From assembly GCA_012960225.1 (NCBI GenBank), contig DUBS01000033.1, forward strand, positions 24,460 through 88,459: 64,000 bases of DNA, given 5' to 3'. Position 1 is the stretch's first letter. Each line of letters opens with the position of its first letter. The notes under the pieces were generated by a model. It was not told the DNA's origin. It made no database searches and worked only from the letters and a program-made list of their open reading frames with translations. A program made the position numbers and the translations under genes. Source of the stretch: Gemmatimonadota bacterium. GTDB taxonomy: Bacteria; Gemmatimonadota; Gemmatimonadetes; Longimicrobiales; Gaopeijiaceae. This document shows positions 43,531 through 53,758 of the stretch, in pieces.

Positions 43531-44987
43531 TGTCCCTCCAGCGCGTTCTTAACGTCGTCTGTTTACTCCAGGTGTTTGTCGGCCTGTCGATGCTCTCTGC
43601 AGCGGGAGTAGCCTTCTTCTTTGGTGACGGTGACTTCTGGGGAATTCTAGGTTCCGGGGCAATCACCCTCTTGGTAGCAAGCGTGCTGTATAGACTTACC
43701 ACGTTTGAAGGTGGCATAACCTCCAGGGAAGGTTTCGCGATTGTTACTCTCGCATGGACAGCTACCGCGTCTTTCGGAGCCCTCCCTTACCTCCTGACCG
43801 AAACACTCCAGTCACCTATAGCAGCAGTATTCGAATCGATGTCCGGGTTTACAACAACAGGTGCAACGGTCTTTCTCGATATAGAGGCGCTACCTCACGG
43901 AGTACTATTCTGGCGTTCGCTGACGCAGTGGCTGGGGGGCATGGGGATTATCGTACTCGTGATTGCTGTGATGCCCTTCTTGGGCGTGGGTGGAATGCAG
44001 CTCTTCCGTGCGGAAGTGCCTGGCCCTACACCTCAACGGCTGAAGCCCCGGATCACCCAAACTGCCAAGCTCCTCTGGTTCGTCTACGTCGGGCTAACAG
44101 CAATACAAATCGTGCTCTATCTGCTTGGTGGGATGAGTCTGTTTGACTCACTAAACCATAGCTTCACAACCCTGGCGACAGGGGGATTTAGTACAAAAAA
44201 TGCATCATTCGCGGCCTTTGATTCTCCGTATATCCAGTGGGTGACAATACTCTTTATGTATCTGGCCGGAGTAAGTTTTTTCCTTCATTTCCGAGCGGCT
44301 GTTGGTAAACCAATGTACAGAAGCGACCACGAATGGCGCTTTTTTACCTATCTACTGCTATCCGCCGGATTCCTTATCGCAGTACTCAATCTGAGTTCAG
44401 GTGCATCAGCTGGTATCGAACCAGCCATGCGCGACGCGTTTTTCCATGTAACTGCTATTGCGACAACCACAGGCTTTGTTAGCACTGATTATGAACTGTG
44501 GGCTCCTGGGCTTCAGATGATACTCTTCGCTCTCTTTTTTGTGGGCGGCATGGCTGGCTCGACCGGTGGAGGAATTAAAGCCATGCGCGTGCTTCTATTA
44601 TTGAAACAGGTCACCAATGAACTCAGAAAACATCTTCATCCAAGGGCGGTACTGGTAACTCGGATCGGTAAGAACCCAGTGAAGCAAGAAGTCTTGGCGA
44701 ATGTGACCGGATTTGTCATCGTTTATCTTATCCTCTGCCTAGTTGGTGCGATCCTACTCGCCTTCATGGGAATGGATCTACTGAGCGCACTTGGGGCCAG
44801 CATCGCGACTCTGGGAAATGTAGGTCCAGGTTTTGGCGACGTAGGCCCAACTGATAACTACGGTTGGCTATCTAGCCCGGCCCTGGCCGTTCTTTCCTTC
44901 TTCATGCTGGTCGGACGGCTTGAGATTTTCACGGTATTGCTCTTGTTCCACCCCGAGATGTGGAAGAATCGACGTTCCTTCCATTGA
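43530..44987 (+). CDS. trkH: Trk potassium transporter membrane subunit TrkH
   Basis: 485 residues. The four pore-loop repeats are visible: SGFTTTGATV, TLATGGFST, ATTTGFVSTDYE and LGNVGPGFGDVG, with the K+ filter glycines in each. Large hydrophobic helices lie between them. It forms the dimeric K+ channel bound to the TrkA ring. Its stop directly abuts that of the convergent rluB gene, with no intergenic space for a terminator. Confidence 0.96.
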   Translation: MSLQRVLNVVCLLQVFVGLSMLSAAGVAFFFGDGDFWGILGSGAITLLVASVLYRLTTFEGGITSREGFAIVTLAWTATASFGALPYLLTETLQSPIAAVFESMSGFTTTGATVFLDIEALPHGVLFWRSLTQWLGGMGIIVLVIAVMPFLGVGGMQLFRAEVPGPTPQRLKPRITQTAKLLWFVYVGLTAIQIVLYLLGGMSLFDSLNHSFTTLATGGFSTKNASFAAFDSPYIQWVTILFMYLAGVSFFLHFRAAVGKPMYRSDHEWRFFTYLLLSAGFLIAVLNLSSGASAGIEPAMRDAFFHVTAIATTTGFVSTDYELWAPGLQMILFALFFVGGMAGSTGGGIKAMRVLLLLKQVTNELRKHLHPRAVLVTRIGKNPVKQEVLANVTGFVIVYLILCLVGAILLAFMGMDLLSALGASIATLGNVGPGFGDVGPTDNYGWLSSPALAVLSFFMLVGRLEIFTVLLLFHPEMWKNRRSFH

Positions 44988-45722
44988 TTAACTCTCACCT
45001 CTTTTTGCTAGAGTTCTCAGAGACTTCTTCTCGGATTCATCCAAATCTCTCCACTCCCCTACCGGCAGTTCCCCAAGCTTCACCGGCCCAAAACGGATCC
45101 TCACAAGCTTTAGGACTCCGTGGCCGATAGCATTCATCATTCGTCGCACTTCCCGTTTTCGACCCTCAGTTAGAACTACCTCGATGGTTGTGCTAAACTC
45201 ATCCTTATTCAGCACATTGACTGAATTGACTCTTGCTACTCCATCTTCTAGCTGTACCCCTCGAAGTAACGCAGCACATTTAGATTGAACTAACGTACCC
45301 GTTACAACCACTCTATAGACTCGCTCGACCTGTCGACTTGGATGCTGAATACCGTGAGCTACGTCACCGTCATTAGTCAGAATTAACAGTCCTTCGCTCT
45401 CTCGATCTAAGCGCCCCACGTAACGCAGGGCTGAGCACTCCTCCGGAAGCACGTCGTAGATGGTGAGCCCACCATGTGGGTCCCTACGCGTCGTCAGTAC
45501 CCCAGTAGGTTTGTGGAAAGCAATCCACCGTAACGCGGTGAGTTCCAGCACATCATCATCTACCTGGACGGTATCTCGCCCTGGGATTATCCGCGTTCCC
45601 AGTTCAGAGATGAATTCTCCATTCACCCGAACTCGACCAGCTAGCATCAACACCTCAGCCTCACGACGTGAAGCTCGGCCACATCGGGAAATATACTTCT
45701 GGAGGCGAATACCTTCAGTCAC
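44988..45722 (-). CDS. rluB: 23S rRNA pseudouridine synthase, RluB/RsuA family
   Basis: 244 residues from GTG 45722. An N-terminal S4 RNA-binding domain (IRLQKYISRCGRASRREAEVLMLAGRVRVNG) is followed by the catalytic domain with YVGRLDRESEGLLILTNDGDVAHGIQHPS, which holds the nucleophilic Asp. GRKREVRRMMNAIGHGVLKLVRIRFGPV closes the core. Position in an scpA-scpB-rluB operon is the common arrangement and supports RluB rather than RsuA. It starts 7 bases after scpB. Confidence 0.93.
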   Translation of the reverse strand: MTEGIRLQKYISRCGRASRREAEVLMLAGRVRVNGEFISELGTRIIPGRDTVQVDDDVLELTALRWIAFHKPTGVLTTRRDPHGGLTIYDVLPEECSALRYVGRLDRESEGLLILTNDGDVAHGIQHPSRQVERVYRVVVTGTLVQSKCAALLRGVQLEDGVARVNSVNVLNKDEFSTTIEVVLTEGRKREVRRMMNAIGHGVLKLVRIRFGPVKLGELPVGEWRDLDESEKKSLRTLAKRGES

Positions 45723-45729
45723 TGCTCTA

Positions 45730-46386
45730 TCAGAGTGTTACGTCTTTGGCAGACTCATTCACAAAGTTATCAGGTTCTTCCTCTGCAGGACTTTCTCCCA
45801 AATCTGACATCGCCGGAGTTTCTTCCTTATCTAAGTCTCCCTCACCTTCCTGGAGTGGCATCCGGTCTTTGAGAATGATCGGTAGTTCATCGGGGCGTGG
45901 AAGATCATCTAGCGAGGCGAATCCAAAATGTTCCTGAAAGTGTTGTGTAGTCCCGTACAGAAGAGGGCGACCCAAGCCGTCACCTCTTCCGACAATATCA
46001 ATCAAGCTCCGATCCTGAAGGGTACGGATCACTCCTGAAGAATTCACGCCTCGGATGTACTCGATTTCTATCCGACCAATCGGCTGACGGTAGGCAATAA
46101 TGGCAAGCGTCTCTAGTGAAGGCCCCGAAAGCCGGTTGGCTCTCGGGACATTGTCGAAACGTTCTAGATAAGGTGCGAACTCTGGGCGCGTGAGGATTTG
46201 GTAACCTTCCGCGATCTCAGTCAGATGGAAAGCACGCTGTGCATCATCGTACTCGGCCTTAAGCATCTGGAGCGCCTCTTCCACTTGATCTTCATCCAAA
46301 CGTTCATCCGCCCTAGCAATCTCGCCTGGTGTTAGAGGGGCGTCCGAAGCAAACAAAACAGCCTCAACTATTTGGGGTGTATTCAT
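45730..46386 (-). CDS. scpB: Segregation and condensation protein ScpB
   Basis: 218 residues with the paired winged-helix arrangement of the SMC partner: IVEAVLFASDAPLTPGEIARAD at the N-terminus, then LETLAIIAYRQPIGRIEIEYIRGVNSSGVIRTLQDRSLIDIVGRGDGLGRPLLYGTT. An acidic tail of about 50 residues follows. Its start overlaps the scpA stop by four bases. It forms the kleisin-associated part of the SMC complex that compacts and separates chromosomes. Confidence 0.95.
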   Translation of the reverse strand: MNTPQIVEAVLFASDAPLTPGEIARADERLDEDQVEEALQMLKAEYDDAQRAFHLTEIAEGYQILTRPEFAPYLERFDNVPRANRLSGPSLETLAIIAYRQPIGRIEIEYIRGVNSSGVIRTLQDRSLIDIVGRGDGLGRPLLYGTTQHFQEHFGFASLDDLPRPDELPIILKDRMPLQEGEGDLDKEETPAMSDLGESPAEEEPDNFVNESAKDVTL

Positions 46387-47174
46387 GAATCAACCTCTAT
46401 GACTCCGATATCTGTGCTGACCCCATCTTCATCCTCTTCACGTCGGTATAGCCAAAGCTCTGAAAAAGGCTGGGATTGCCTTAGAAAAAGGACGCGCCTA
46501 CGTGTGAGTTCCAAACTCGCCAGAAACGTCATGACACCATGCATGGTGTCTCCGAAACCCTTTAGAAGACGACTAAATTCGATACCGGATTCATCTTGCA
46601 GTCGGTCCAAAATTAAGGCGACCTTTTCCTGCATAGAGATTGTTCGTGTAGTGACCCTATGTAGTCCCAGCCTAGGTGTTGGCATCTCCACAGCAAGAGC
46701 CGCACTAAGGACGTCCGCCCAAGTTGTCTCAAGTGGCATCTCCTGATGAAGAAGCTTGGGTCGAGCAGGGATGAATCCCTTTGAGAAGCGCCGTCCGCGA
46801 TCCGCCTCAGATGCTCTCATGCGTTGTGATATTTCCCGGATTTGCTCGTACTCAAGAAGTCTACGTACTAGCTCTGCTCTCGGGTCTTCATCCTCATCGT
46901 CGCCTTCCCGGGGCAAGAGCATCTGAGCCTTAATCCGTATGAGTGTCGCTGCCGTTTCAAGAAATTCACCAGCGCTGTCTAAGTCTCCCGCATCTAGTCC
47001 CTCAATCGCCTTAAGAAACTGGGCAGTAATCCGGGCCACAGGAATATCAAATACATCGATATCCTGGGTTCGAATCAGATGCAGCAGCAGATCTAATGGG
47101 CCCTGAAAACGCTCAATCTCCACAAGGAAAAAATCGTCACGCACAATGGCACCTTCGGCAAATCTCAGATCCAT
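46383..47174 (-). CDS. scpA: Segregation and condensation protein ScpA (kleisin)
   Basis: 263 residues. The N-terminal SMC-binding region is typical (VEIERFQGPLDLLLHLIRTQDIDVFDIPVARITAQFL), followed by a helical stretch (AGEFLETAATLIRIKAQMLLPR) and a C-terminal winged helix. It overlaps the M50 protease gene by ten bases and scpB by four, so all are probably one transcript with rluB. Confidence 0.95.
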   Translation of the reverse strand: MDLRFAEGAIVRDDFFLVEIERFQGPLDLLLHLIRTQDIDVFDIPVARITAQFLKAIEGLDAGDLDSAGEFLETAATLIRIKAQMLLPREGDDEDEDPRAELVRRLLEYEQIREISQRMRASEADRGRRFSKGFIPARPKLLHQEMPLETTWADVLSAALAVEMPTPRLGLHRVTTRTISMQEKVALILDRLQDESGIEFSRLLKGFGDTMHGVMTFLASLELTRRRVLFLRQSQPFSELWLYRREEDEDGVSTDIGVIEVDS

Positions 47175-47821
47175 AAGCGGATGAACGCGTCAGCTTGATT
47201 CAAGAAAAACTCCACTGGCCACATGAGGTATGTGAAGAGGTCACTACGGAAGTAAAGCAGGTAAATCAATAGAGGCAATCCATAGCGACCCGCTTGGGCA
47301 TACCAACCTGCGATCGGCCTCGGAAGTATGTGAAAAAGAACGTGTGATCCGTCCAAAGGTGGGATCGGGATTAGGTTAAAGAAGGCAAGCACCAGATTTA
47401 TAAGGATCCCATAGTAGGCCATCAAACTTAAGGTCTCCGCGAGATTGCTTGGAGGTGACCCAGTTAAGCTTGTCACCTTGAGGACTACCGCCGCCCCAAG
47501 AGTCGCGAGCACGGCTAACCCCAGATTGGATACGATCCCAGCCAAAGAGACTCGGATGTCTCCCCATACGGGGCTCCTATATTTCGACGGATTGACGGGA
47601 ACTGGTTTTGCCCAACCAAATATGAAAGGAATGGGCGCAAGGTAGAGGATAAGCGGAACAATGAACGAGCCGAACAGATCTAGGTGAGAGATCGGATTCA
47701 GCGTGATCCTGCCAAGCTGTTCCGCTGTGTCGTCTCCTTCACGGCGGGCCTGCCATGCATGTGCGACCTCATGCACGACGACTGAGAAAATGAGTACTGC
47801 AACAATAAGGATTGCTTGCAT
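47165..47821 (-). CDS. Site-2 protease family (M50) membrane metalloprotease
   Basis: 218 residues, about five or six membrane helices. The zinc motif HExxH appears as VVHEVAHAWQARREGDDTAEQLGRITLNPISHLD, and the third ligand region as NLIPIPPLDGSHVL. This compact group of M50 proteases is common upstream of scpA but has no established substrate. Length is normal, and both motifs are intact, so it should be active. Confidence 0.92.
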   Translation of the reverse strand: MQAILIVAVLIFSVVVHEVAHAWQARREGDDTAEQLGRITLNPISHLDLFGSFIVPLILYLAPIPFIFGWAKPVPVNPSKYRSPVWGDIRVSLAGIVSNLGLAVLATLGAAVVLKVTSLTGSPPSNLAETLSLMAYYGILINLVLAFFNLIPIPPLDGSHVLFHILPRPIAGWYAQAGRYGLPLLIYLLYFRSDLFTYLMWPVEFFLNQADAFIRLWI

Positions 47822-47923
47822 GTCGTGAGTAACCTAACTGCTCGCTGCCCGTTGATCCTGTCCCGAGTCGTTCCTAGCTTTGCTCGCTAGGAAATGAAAG
47901 GCGTATTCCGCCTCGAGGAACAG

Positions 47924-48181
47924 ATGCCGAATATCAAAAGTGCAAAAAAGCGGATGGAGTTGAGTGGCAAGGCTCGACTGAGGAATCGGTCGGAGCGTGC
48001 CAAAATACGCACAGCTGTAAAAGGAGTCCATGCGACGACTTCCGCCAAAGATGCCCAGGAACAGCTCCGTAGCGTAGTTAAGCTCTTGGATCGAGCTGCG
48101 ACCAAGCGGCTGATCCATCCGAACCGTGTTGCGCGATTGAAGAGTCAGCTTGAAAAACATGCGAGGTCACTCACTTCTTGA
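47924..48181 (+). CDS. rpsT: 30S ribosomal protein S20
   Basis: 85 residues from ATG 47924, with GAGGAA 5 bases upstream; an in-frame extension to 47894 is rejected. PNIKSAKKRMELSGKARLRNRSERAKIRTAVKGV is the usual S20 N-terminus, and ATKRLIHPNRVARLKSQLEKHARSL the C-terminus. It binds 16S rRNA in the body of the small subunit. It is a single-gene unit, divergent from the M50 protease gene. Confidence 0.97.
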   Translation: MPNIKSAKKRMELSGKARLRNRSERAKIRTAVKGVHATTSAKDAQEQLRSVVKLLDRAATKRLIHPNRVARLKSQLEKHARSLTS

Positions 48182-48289
48182 AGTGATCTCGACAGAAGCA
48201 CGGTAGGCGGTGCAGATGAAGGAACCTCCCTGGCTTCTCTGATTTCTTTATTTCAAGCTGATCCCAAGGTATAGTAGGCTTCTCACCTC

Positions 48290-49573
48290 TCATCGTGTCC
48301 AGACGGTGCGACCGCCCACAATCGTCCTGTGGGGAGCTCCCTTAAGTTCTCGCCCGGTAAAGGGAGTATTTCGGCTCTTCGATCGGAAGGCATTTGGGTC
48401 CACAGTCCAGCTTAGGTTTGGATCGATCACCGTGACATCTCCTAGTGCACCCTCAGATAGCGTGCCCCCGGAGAGGCCAAACGCCCTGGCTGGCCCACAA
48501 CTCATGCGATCGATCATAGTCACAATATCGATCACTCCTTCACTTACGATATCTGTCATGATGATCCCTACCGCTGTTTCTAATCCCACCAGACCATTCG
48601 GAGCATCTTCAAACGCTGACTCCTTTTCATCGTAATGGTGGGGGGCATGGTCTGTCGCAATAACATCGAGTGAACCGTCCGCCAATCCTGCTCGTACAGC
48701 AGCGACATCTTTTGCAGTCCTAAGTGGTGGATTCATTTTCGCTTCAGTCCTATACCCTTCAACTGCTTCCTCTGTGAGGACCAAGTGGTGCGGAGACGCC
48801 TCAGCTGTCACCCGTACACCTCGAGCTTTCGCCTGTCGAATCGCGTCCACACCAAACTCTGTAGAAATATGTTGGAGATGTATCTGGCCACCGGTCAACT
48901 CAGCTAGCAAAAGATCACGAACGATATGAACCTCTTCCGCTGCATTCGGCTTACCCGCCAGACCCAGACGCGTGGATACGATGCTCTCGTTCATATGGCG
49001 TCCCGCTGATAGGCCGAGGTCTTCTGGATGGTCTGCGACAGGAATGCCAAATGCCTGCGCGTATTCAAGCGCAAGCCGCATCAGCCCAGAATTCATAACA
49101 GGATTTCCATCGTCAGTGATAGCTACTGCGCCAGCGTCGACCATCTCTCCGATGGGTGCCAGGTTTTCCCCTGCTCTCTGTACCGAGATACATCCTACGG
49201 GATAGACCCTGGCAGCTTGAGCCTTCCTGCCTTCGGCCACAATAAACCCGACTGCAGCAGGATCATCGATCGGCGGATCCGTATTCGGCATAGCGCATAC
49301 CGCGGTGTACCCACCCGCTACAGCCGCTTGAACGCCAGTCGCGATCGTCTCCTTATGTTCCTCTCCTGGTTCCCGTAAATGGACATGCACGTCGATCAGC
49401 CCAGGTGACACTATGAGACCAGAACAATCTATGACATCCGCATCTTCTGGGCCGGAAATCTCTTTCCCAATTGATGCGACAATCCCGTCGACTAACAGGA
49501 GATCAAGTATTTCATCTAAACCCTGACTTGGATCCACTACCCGTCCGCTCTTAAGGAGGACCTTTGCACTCAT
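48290..49573 (-). CDS. pyrC: Dihydroorotase (class I)
   Basis: 427 residues. It catalyses the third step of pyrimidine synthesis. The metal motif [32 protein letters not shown], the HHL of [13 protein letters not shown], and [13 protein letters not shown] place it with the class I enzymes that pair with PyrB. Its ATGA start overlaps the pyrB stop, as expected for a pyrR-pyrB-pyrC operon. Confidence 0.96.
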   Translation of the reverse strand: MSAKVLLKSGRVVDPSQGLDEILDLLLVDGIVASIGKEISGPEDADVIDCSGLIVSPGLIDVHVHLREPGEEHKETIATGVQAAVAGGYTAVCAMPNTDPPIDDPAAVGFIVAEGRKAQAARVYPVGCISVQRAGENLAPIGEMVDAGAVAITDDGNPVMNSGLMRLALEYAQAFGIPVADHPEDLGLSAGRHMNESIVSTRLGLAGKPNAAEEVHIVRDLLLAELTGGQIHLQHISTEFGVDAIRQAKARGVRVTAEASPHHLVLTEEAVEGYRTEAKMNPPLRTAKDVAAVRAGLADGSLDVIATDHAPHHYDEKESAFEDAPNGLVGLETAVGIIMTDIVSEGVIDIVTMIDRMSCGPARAFGLSGGTLSEGALGDVTVIDPNLSWTVDPNAFRSKSRNTPFTGRELKGAPHRTIVGGRTVWTR

Positions 49574-50556
49574 GCTCCCGCCTCCTTCTTCGCTGCTTCG
49601 GCGCTACCAGGCTGTCCACCGGACAGTAGGTAAAGAACCGCCATGCGCACGGCTACACCGTTGGTGACTTGGTTAAGGATTACTGAGTGCGGCCCGTCTG
49701 CAACGTCAGAGTCTATTTCCACCCCCCGGTTCATTGGGCCTGGATGCAGAATCAATAAATCCTGTGGGGCAAACTCTAGTTTCCGAGCTGTGACACCCCA
49801 GATCCTGTTGTATTCGCGCAAGCTAGGCACGTAACCCTCTTCCATACGCTCAAGCTGTAGTCGCAAGACGTTAAGCACGTCTCCCCATTCGATGGCTTCT
49901 TCAATCCTCTTGAACACCTTGACACCGAGATCACCAATAGCAGAAGGGAGAAGCGTTTTGGGTGCACATACTGCGACTTCTGCACCAAGTTTTAAGAGTC
50001 CGTAGATGTTCGAGCGAGCAACACGTGAATGCAGGATATCACCCACTAAACAAACTTTCAGATCCTGCACACGGTCACAGTGGTCGCGAATCGTTAATAG
50101 ATCTAATAGACCTTGGGTTGGGTGCTCGTGCCGCCCATCTCCAGCATTTATCACGTTCGACGGAATCCTATCTGCAAGGAACTTGGCCGCTCCAGAAGAT
50201 CCGTGGCGCATCACAACCATATCGATGCGCATCGCCTCTAGGTTCCGTGCAGTATCAACCAACGTCTCTCCTTTGCTAACCGAAGAGCCTGCAGCTGAGA
50301 TATTGACCGTGTCAGCACTGAGACGCTTCTCTGCAAATTCGAATGAGATTCTGGTCCTAGTTGATGCCTCGAAGAATAGGTTGACGATCGTCTTACCACG
50401 AAGGACCGGAACCTTCTTGATCCGTCGTTCTGAGATCTCCTTGAATGGTTCAGCTGTATCAAGAATCATCAGAATCTGTTCCTGAGAAAGAGACTCTAGG
50501 CCAACAAGGTCTTTCCCCAGAGCAGGGACTGGTGACGAAGCCATCGCAGCAGTCAT
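49570..50556 (-). CDS. pyrB: Aspartate carbamoyltransferase catalytic subunit
   Basis: 328 residues. The carbamoyl-phosphate site [19 protein letters not shown], the [17 protein letters not shown] segment and the aspartate-binding [12 protein letters not shown] are all intact. No pyrI regulatory subunit is present, consistent with PyrR-controlled operons. An alternative start at the second Met (50544) is possible. It overlaps pyrR and pyrC by four bases each. Confidence 0.97.
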   Translation of the reverse strand: MTAAMASSPVPALGKDLVGLESLSQEQILMILDTAEPFKEISERRIKKVPVLRGKTIVNLFFEASTRTRISFEFAEKRLSADTVNISAAGSSVSKGETLVDTARNLEAMRIDMVVMRHGSSGAAKFLADRIPSNVINAGDGRHEHPTQGLLDLLTIRDHCDRVQDLKVCLVGDILHSRVARSNIYGLLKLGAEVAVCAPKTLLPSAIGDLGVKVFKRIEEAIEWGDVLNVLRLQLERMEEGYVPSLREYNRIWGVTARKLEFAPQDLLILHPGPMNRGVEIDSDVADGPHSVILNQVTNGVAVRMAVLYLLSGGQPGSAEAAKKEAGA

Positions 50557-51113
50557 ATAGCTTCCGAGTTAACCGTTACGATCTCGACCCCGAGAGCGCC
50601 ATCAATTTCAGGAACGTGGACTTCGACGCTTTGAGTTTCCAGTAACTCGACGCTTTGACCTATGATATCCGGTTGGATCGGGAGTTCCCGACCTCCCCGA
50701 TCAACTAGAACACACAGGTGAATGAACTTAGGGCGCCCCCAGTCCGTGAGTTCATTTAGAGCGGCGCGTATCGTTCTCCCAGTATGGAGAACGTCGTCAA
50801 CGAGGACCACCTTCTGTCCGTCTATCCCCCTGGAAGGCAGTTTTGATTCGCCTACTATAGGCCTTGGCCCGACCACCATAAGGTCGTCTCGATACAGGGT
50901 TATATCTACAAACCCTGCCTCAAGTGAGACTCCTTCAGTCCGCTCGATCTCTGAGACTAACAATGCCGCAATTTGTGTTCCGCGGCGCTGAATGCCCATC
51001 AGGACAAGATCGTCTGTACCGTCGTTAAAATCCACGATCTCGCGGGCCATTCGAGCAACCGCTCCATGGACGTCAGATTCGTCCATCACTCGTGTGCGGT
51101 TGTTTTTATCCAT
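50553..51113 (-). CDS. pyrR: Bifunctional pyr operon regulator / uracil phosphoribosyltransferase PyrR
   Basis: 186 residues. The PRPP-binding loop [21 protein letters not shown] is clear, with the family N-terminus [33 protein letters not shown]. It senses UMP and binds pyr mRNA to reduce expression, and may convert uracil to UMP. It is the first gene of the operon. A 7-bp hairpin at 51129-51148, just before its ATG, is a candidate binding target. Confidence 0.96.
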   Translation of the reverse strand: MDKNNRTRVMDESDVHGAVARMAREIVDFNDGTDDLVLMGIQRRGTQIAALLVSEIERTEGVSLEAGFVDITLYRDDLMVVGPRPIVGESKLPSRGIDGQKVVLVDDVLHTGRTIRAALNELTDWGRPKFIHLCVLVDRGGRELPIQPDIIGQSVELLETQSVEVHVPEIDGALGVEIVTVNSEAI

Positions 51114-51128
51114 TTTGCGCTGTCCGGT

Positions 51129-51148
51129 GAGGACCAGTCAGGGCCCTC
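51129..51148 (-). promoter_or_regulatory. Hairpin in the pyrR leader
   Basis: Minus strand GAGGGCC, six-base loop, GGTCCTC: seven pairs including one G-U, ending 15 bases before the pyrR ATG. It could occlude the ribosome site. The consensus of Bacillus-type PyrR binding loops is not evident. Confidence 0.35.
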
Positions 51149-51328
51149 AGTCGATCGTTCGCGGCGAAAAGTTCAACCCTCATAGCCGATCGGTCAACGA
51201 CCAGCCAGGGTTATGCTGTACATCTTGTCACCAGGTTATAGAATTCCCCATGATTGATTTCCCATCTTTCTCAAACGCATAATTGAGAGATAGTTAAGCA
51301 TTCAGCTTCTTACCCGAATCACTATCAC

Positions 51329-53236
51329 ATGCCCTTTTTGAGACTAATAGCTACCCTGTGGATCCTTTTGCTTCCTACAAATGTGGGTGCACAAGAGCTC
51401 TTGGATCCTCCCTTGGTCATCCTGACCGATGTCCCCTTTGAATTAACCCTACAGGGTGCAGATCAAACTTCGACGCAGTATGAAGTGCGAAGCGCAACCG
51501 GTTTGATCTTGGCTGAAGGGACGATCTTGCCTCAGGGTGTTTCAGTGGTGACAGGCCTTAAGATAGGATCTACAGAGCAACTTCCCCTTGAAGTACTCAT
51601 CGGCGACCGCTCGGACGAACTGGAACCGACCCTCATCCCTGGGTGGTTTTCAGTATTGCCTCCTATTCTAGCAATCTTGCTAGCACTGATCTTCCGAGAA
51701 GTGATCACTGCCCTTTTTGCAGGAGTGTGGCTCGGTGCTCTGGCGGTCGCGGGATTTAATCCTCTAAAAGCTACAGGTCGACTGATAGACCAATTCGTAG
51801 TCCCTGCGCTTACTGACGCTGATCATGTCGCAATCCTCGTCTTCTCACTCCTGCTAGGAGGTATGGTAGGCATCATTGCTCGCAACGGTGGAACCATGGG
51901 CATCGTCGAGAGTGTCACACCCTTCGCTCGGACTGCCAAACGAGGAAAAATCGCTACCTGGGTAGCAGGCCTAGCGATCTTTTTTGACGACTATGCGAAT
52001 ACACTGATTGTTGGAAATACAATGCGACCGATCACCGATCGGCTCAGAATATCGCGTGAAAAACTCGCTTACATAGTCGACTCGACAGCAGCCCCCGTTG
52101 CAGCACTGGTGCCTATATCAACTTGGGTTGGCTATGAAATCAGCCTCATTTCGGATGGGCTGCGAATCGCAGCTGAACAGAACCCTAATGGGGCAGACGT
52201 GATCCTGTCCCAAAACCCCTTTGACCTATTTCTCCAGACCATCCCCTTCCTGTTCTACCCCCTACTGGCGCTGCTCTTCGTACTCATGACGTCGGTAATG
52301 AATCGTGATTTTGGTCCGATGGCAGAAGCGGAACTGCGAGCAGCAACCAAAGGTGAGCTTCATAGGCCAGGTGCAACGCTTGCTACTGATACGTCTTCAG
52401 AGCTAATGAGTCCGAAGAAAGGCCTAACCTATCGATGGTGGAACGCCGCCGTCCCGGTACTAACCGTGATTGTGGTTGTCTTGGCAGGGCTCTACACAAC
52501 TGGACGCACAAGCGTCGGTCCGGATGCTTCTCTGAGAGAGGTGTTCGCTGAAGCTGACCCGTTTTCTACCCTGTTGTGGGGATCACTGGCCGGGTGTCTG
52601 GTTGCTATTCTGATCTCAATTGGACAGAGGATGCTAACCGTGCAGGAATGTATTGATGCATGGCTCGGAGGCATGAAGGCAATGATGATCGCAATGATCA
52701 TATTGACTCTGGCTTGGTCGCTCGGATCGGTAACAGAAGCAATAGGCACCGCGCAGTACTTATCCCTGCTACTATCAGACCGTGTCAGCCTGCAGTTGAT
52801 CCCATTGATTGTCTTCGTTACTTGTGCAGCAATGGCTTTTGCTACAGGAACTTCGTGGGGGACAATGGCAATCATGCTCCCGGTTGTAATTCCCCTCACT
52901 GTCTCCTTGGGTGGGGCTGCCACATACCCCGGTGGCGACCAAATGGAAATCCTTTTAGGAGCAACGGCGTCCGTCCTAGCTGGTGCAATTTTTGGAGACC
53001 ATTGCTCACCCATATCAGACACTACTGTACTCTCATCCACAGCATCCGCCTGCGATCATATGGACCACGTTCGAACCCAGATGCCATATGCGATCCTCGT
53101 AGGACTCATCGGGATGGTCCTAGGGAATGTTGGTACCGCATATGGGTTGCCTCCATGGGGAGCATTACTTGGGGGTGTGTTCCTGCTATTCCTGTTCCTT
53201 CAATTCCGTGGCAGAGCAGTCTCGAGCGCGGATTAG
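51329..53236 (+). CDS. NhaC family Na+/H+ antiporter with an exported N-terminal domain
   Basis: 635 residues, longer than the roughly 470-520 usual for the family. A signal-like segment (RLIATLWILLLPTNVGAQ) is followed by about 85 soluble residues. The antiporter starts at FSVLPPILAILLALIFREVITALFAGVWLGAL. Core motifs include GGTMGIVES, AIFFDDYANTLIVGNTMRPITDRLRISREKLAYIVDSTAAPVAA, and GAIFGDHCSPISDTTVLSSTASACDHMDHVRTQMPYA. It exports Na+ in exchange for protons. It is divergent from the pyr operon, and no ribosome site is apparent. Confidence 0.92.
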   Translation: MPFLRLIATLWILLLPTNVGAQELLDPPLVILTDVPFELTLQGADQTSTQYEVRSATGLILAEGTILPQGVSVVTGLKIGSTEQLPLEVLIGDRSDELEPTLIPGWFSVLPPILAILLALIFREVITALFAGVWLGALAVAGFNPLKATGRLIDQFVVPALTDADHVAILVFSLLLGGMVGIIARNGGTMGIVESVTPFARTAKRGKIATWVAGLAIFFDDYANTLIVGNTMRPITDRLRISREKLAYIVDSTAAPVAALVPISTWVGYEISLISDGLRIAAEQNPNGADVILSQNPFDLFLQTIPFLFYPLLALLFVLMTSVMNRDFGPMAEAELRAATKGELHRPGATLATDTSSELMSPKKGLTYRWWNAAVPVLTVIVVVLAGLYTTGRTSVGPDASLREVFAEADPFSTLLWGSLAGCLVAILISIGQRMLTVQECIDAWLGGMKAMMIAMIILTLAWSLGSVTEAIGTAQYLSLLLSDRVSLQLIPLIVFVTCAAMAFATGTSWGTMAIMLPVVIPLTVSLGGAATYPGGDQMEILLGATASVLAGAIFGDHCSPISDTTVLSSTASACDHMDHVRTQMPYAILVGLIGMVLGNVGTAYGLPPWGALLGGVFLLFLFLQFRGRAVSSAD

Positions 53237-53265
53237 GCACCTGAGCCAAAACTCGGTTTAAGAAA

Positions 53266-53748
53266 TCATCGCAAACGTTTGAAGAACGCCCTGAGTAACT
53301 CTGCGGATTCCTCGGCACGCACCCCAGAGGTGAGTTCACACCGGTGATTCAATCTTGGTTCCTGAAGGAGGTTTTCAAGGGAGCCGGCCATTCCTGCCTT
53401 CGGATCCGCCGCAGCGTAGACCACCCGAGGAATCCTAGACAGAACGATGGCCCCAGCACACATAGCGCACGGTTCTAGAGTCACATAGAGCGTGGTGTCT
53501 AGGAGTCTCCAGTCTCCCTGTACCATCGAAGCCGAACGAATTGTCAGAAGTTCTGCGTGCGAGGTGGCATCAGCATCGGCCACAGTTCGGTTATGAGCCT
53601 CAGCCAGTACCTCTGTTCCACGAACTAATACTGCTCCCACAGGAACTTCTTCGGTGGATGCGGCTATCTCGGCTAACTCAAGGGCACGCCCCATCCAAAT
53701 CTGGTCGTCATCAGAGCGTTCTAGAGTGGAATGGCTAAGCAGGGGCAA
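53266..53748 (-). CDS. tadA: tRNA-specific adenosine deaminase TadA
   Basis: 160 residues from TTG 53748; the next Met (53694) would trim the first helix. It converts A34 to inosine in tRNA-Arg(ACG). The zinc and catalytic residues are in SHAELL and EPCAMCAGAIVLSRI, with EVPVGAVLV and HNRT in the expected places. It begins 10 bases after the LexA-like gene and is probably in its transcript. Confidence 0.94.
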   Translation of the reverse strand: MPLLSHSTLERSDDDQIWMGRALELAEIAASTEEVPVGAVLVRGTEVLAEAHNRTVADADATSHAELLTIRSASMVQGDWRLLDTTLYVTLEPCAMCAGAIVLSRIPRVVYAAADPKAGMAGSLENLLQEPRLNHRCELTSGVRAEESAELLRAFFKRLR

Positions 53749-53758
53749 TCGCGAATCA

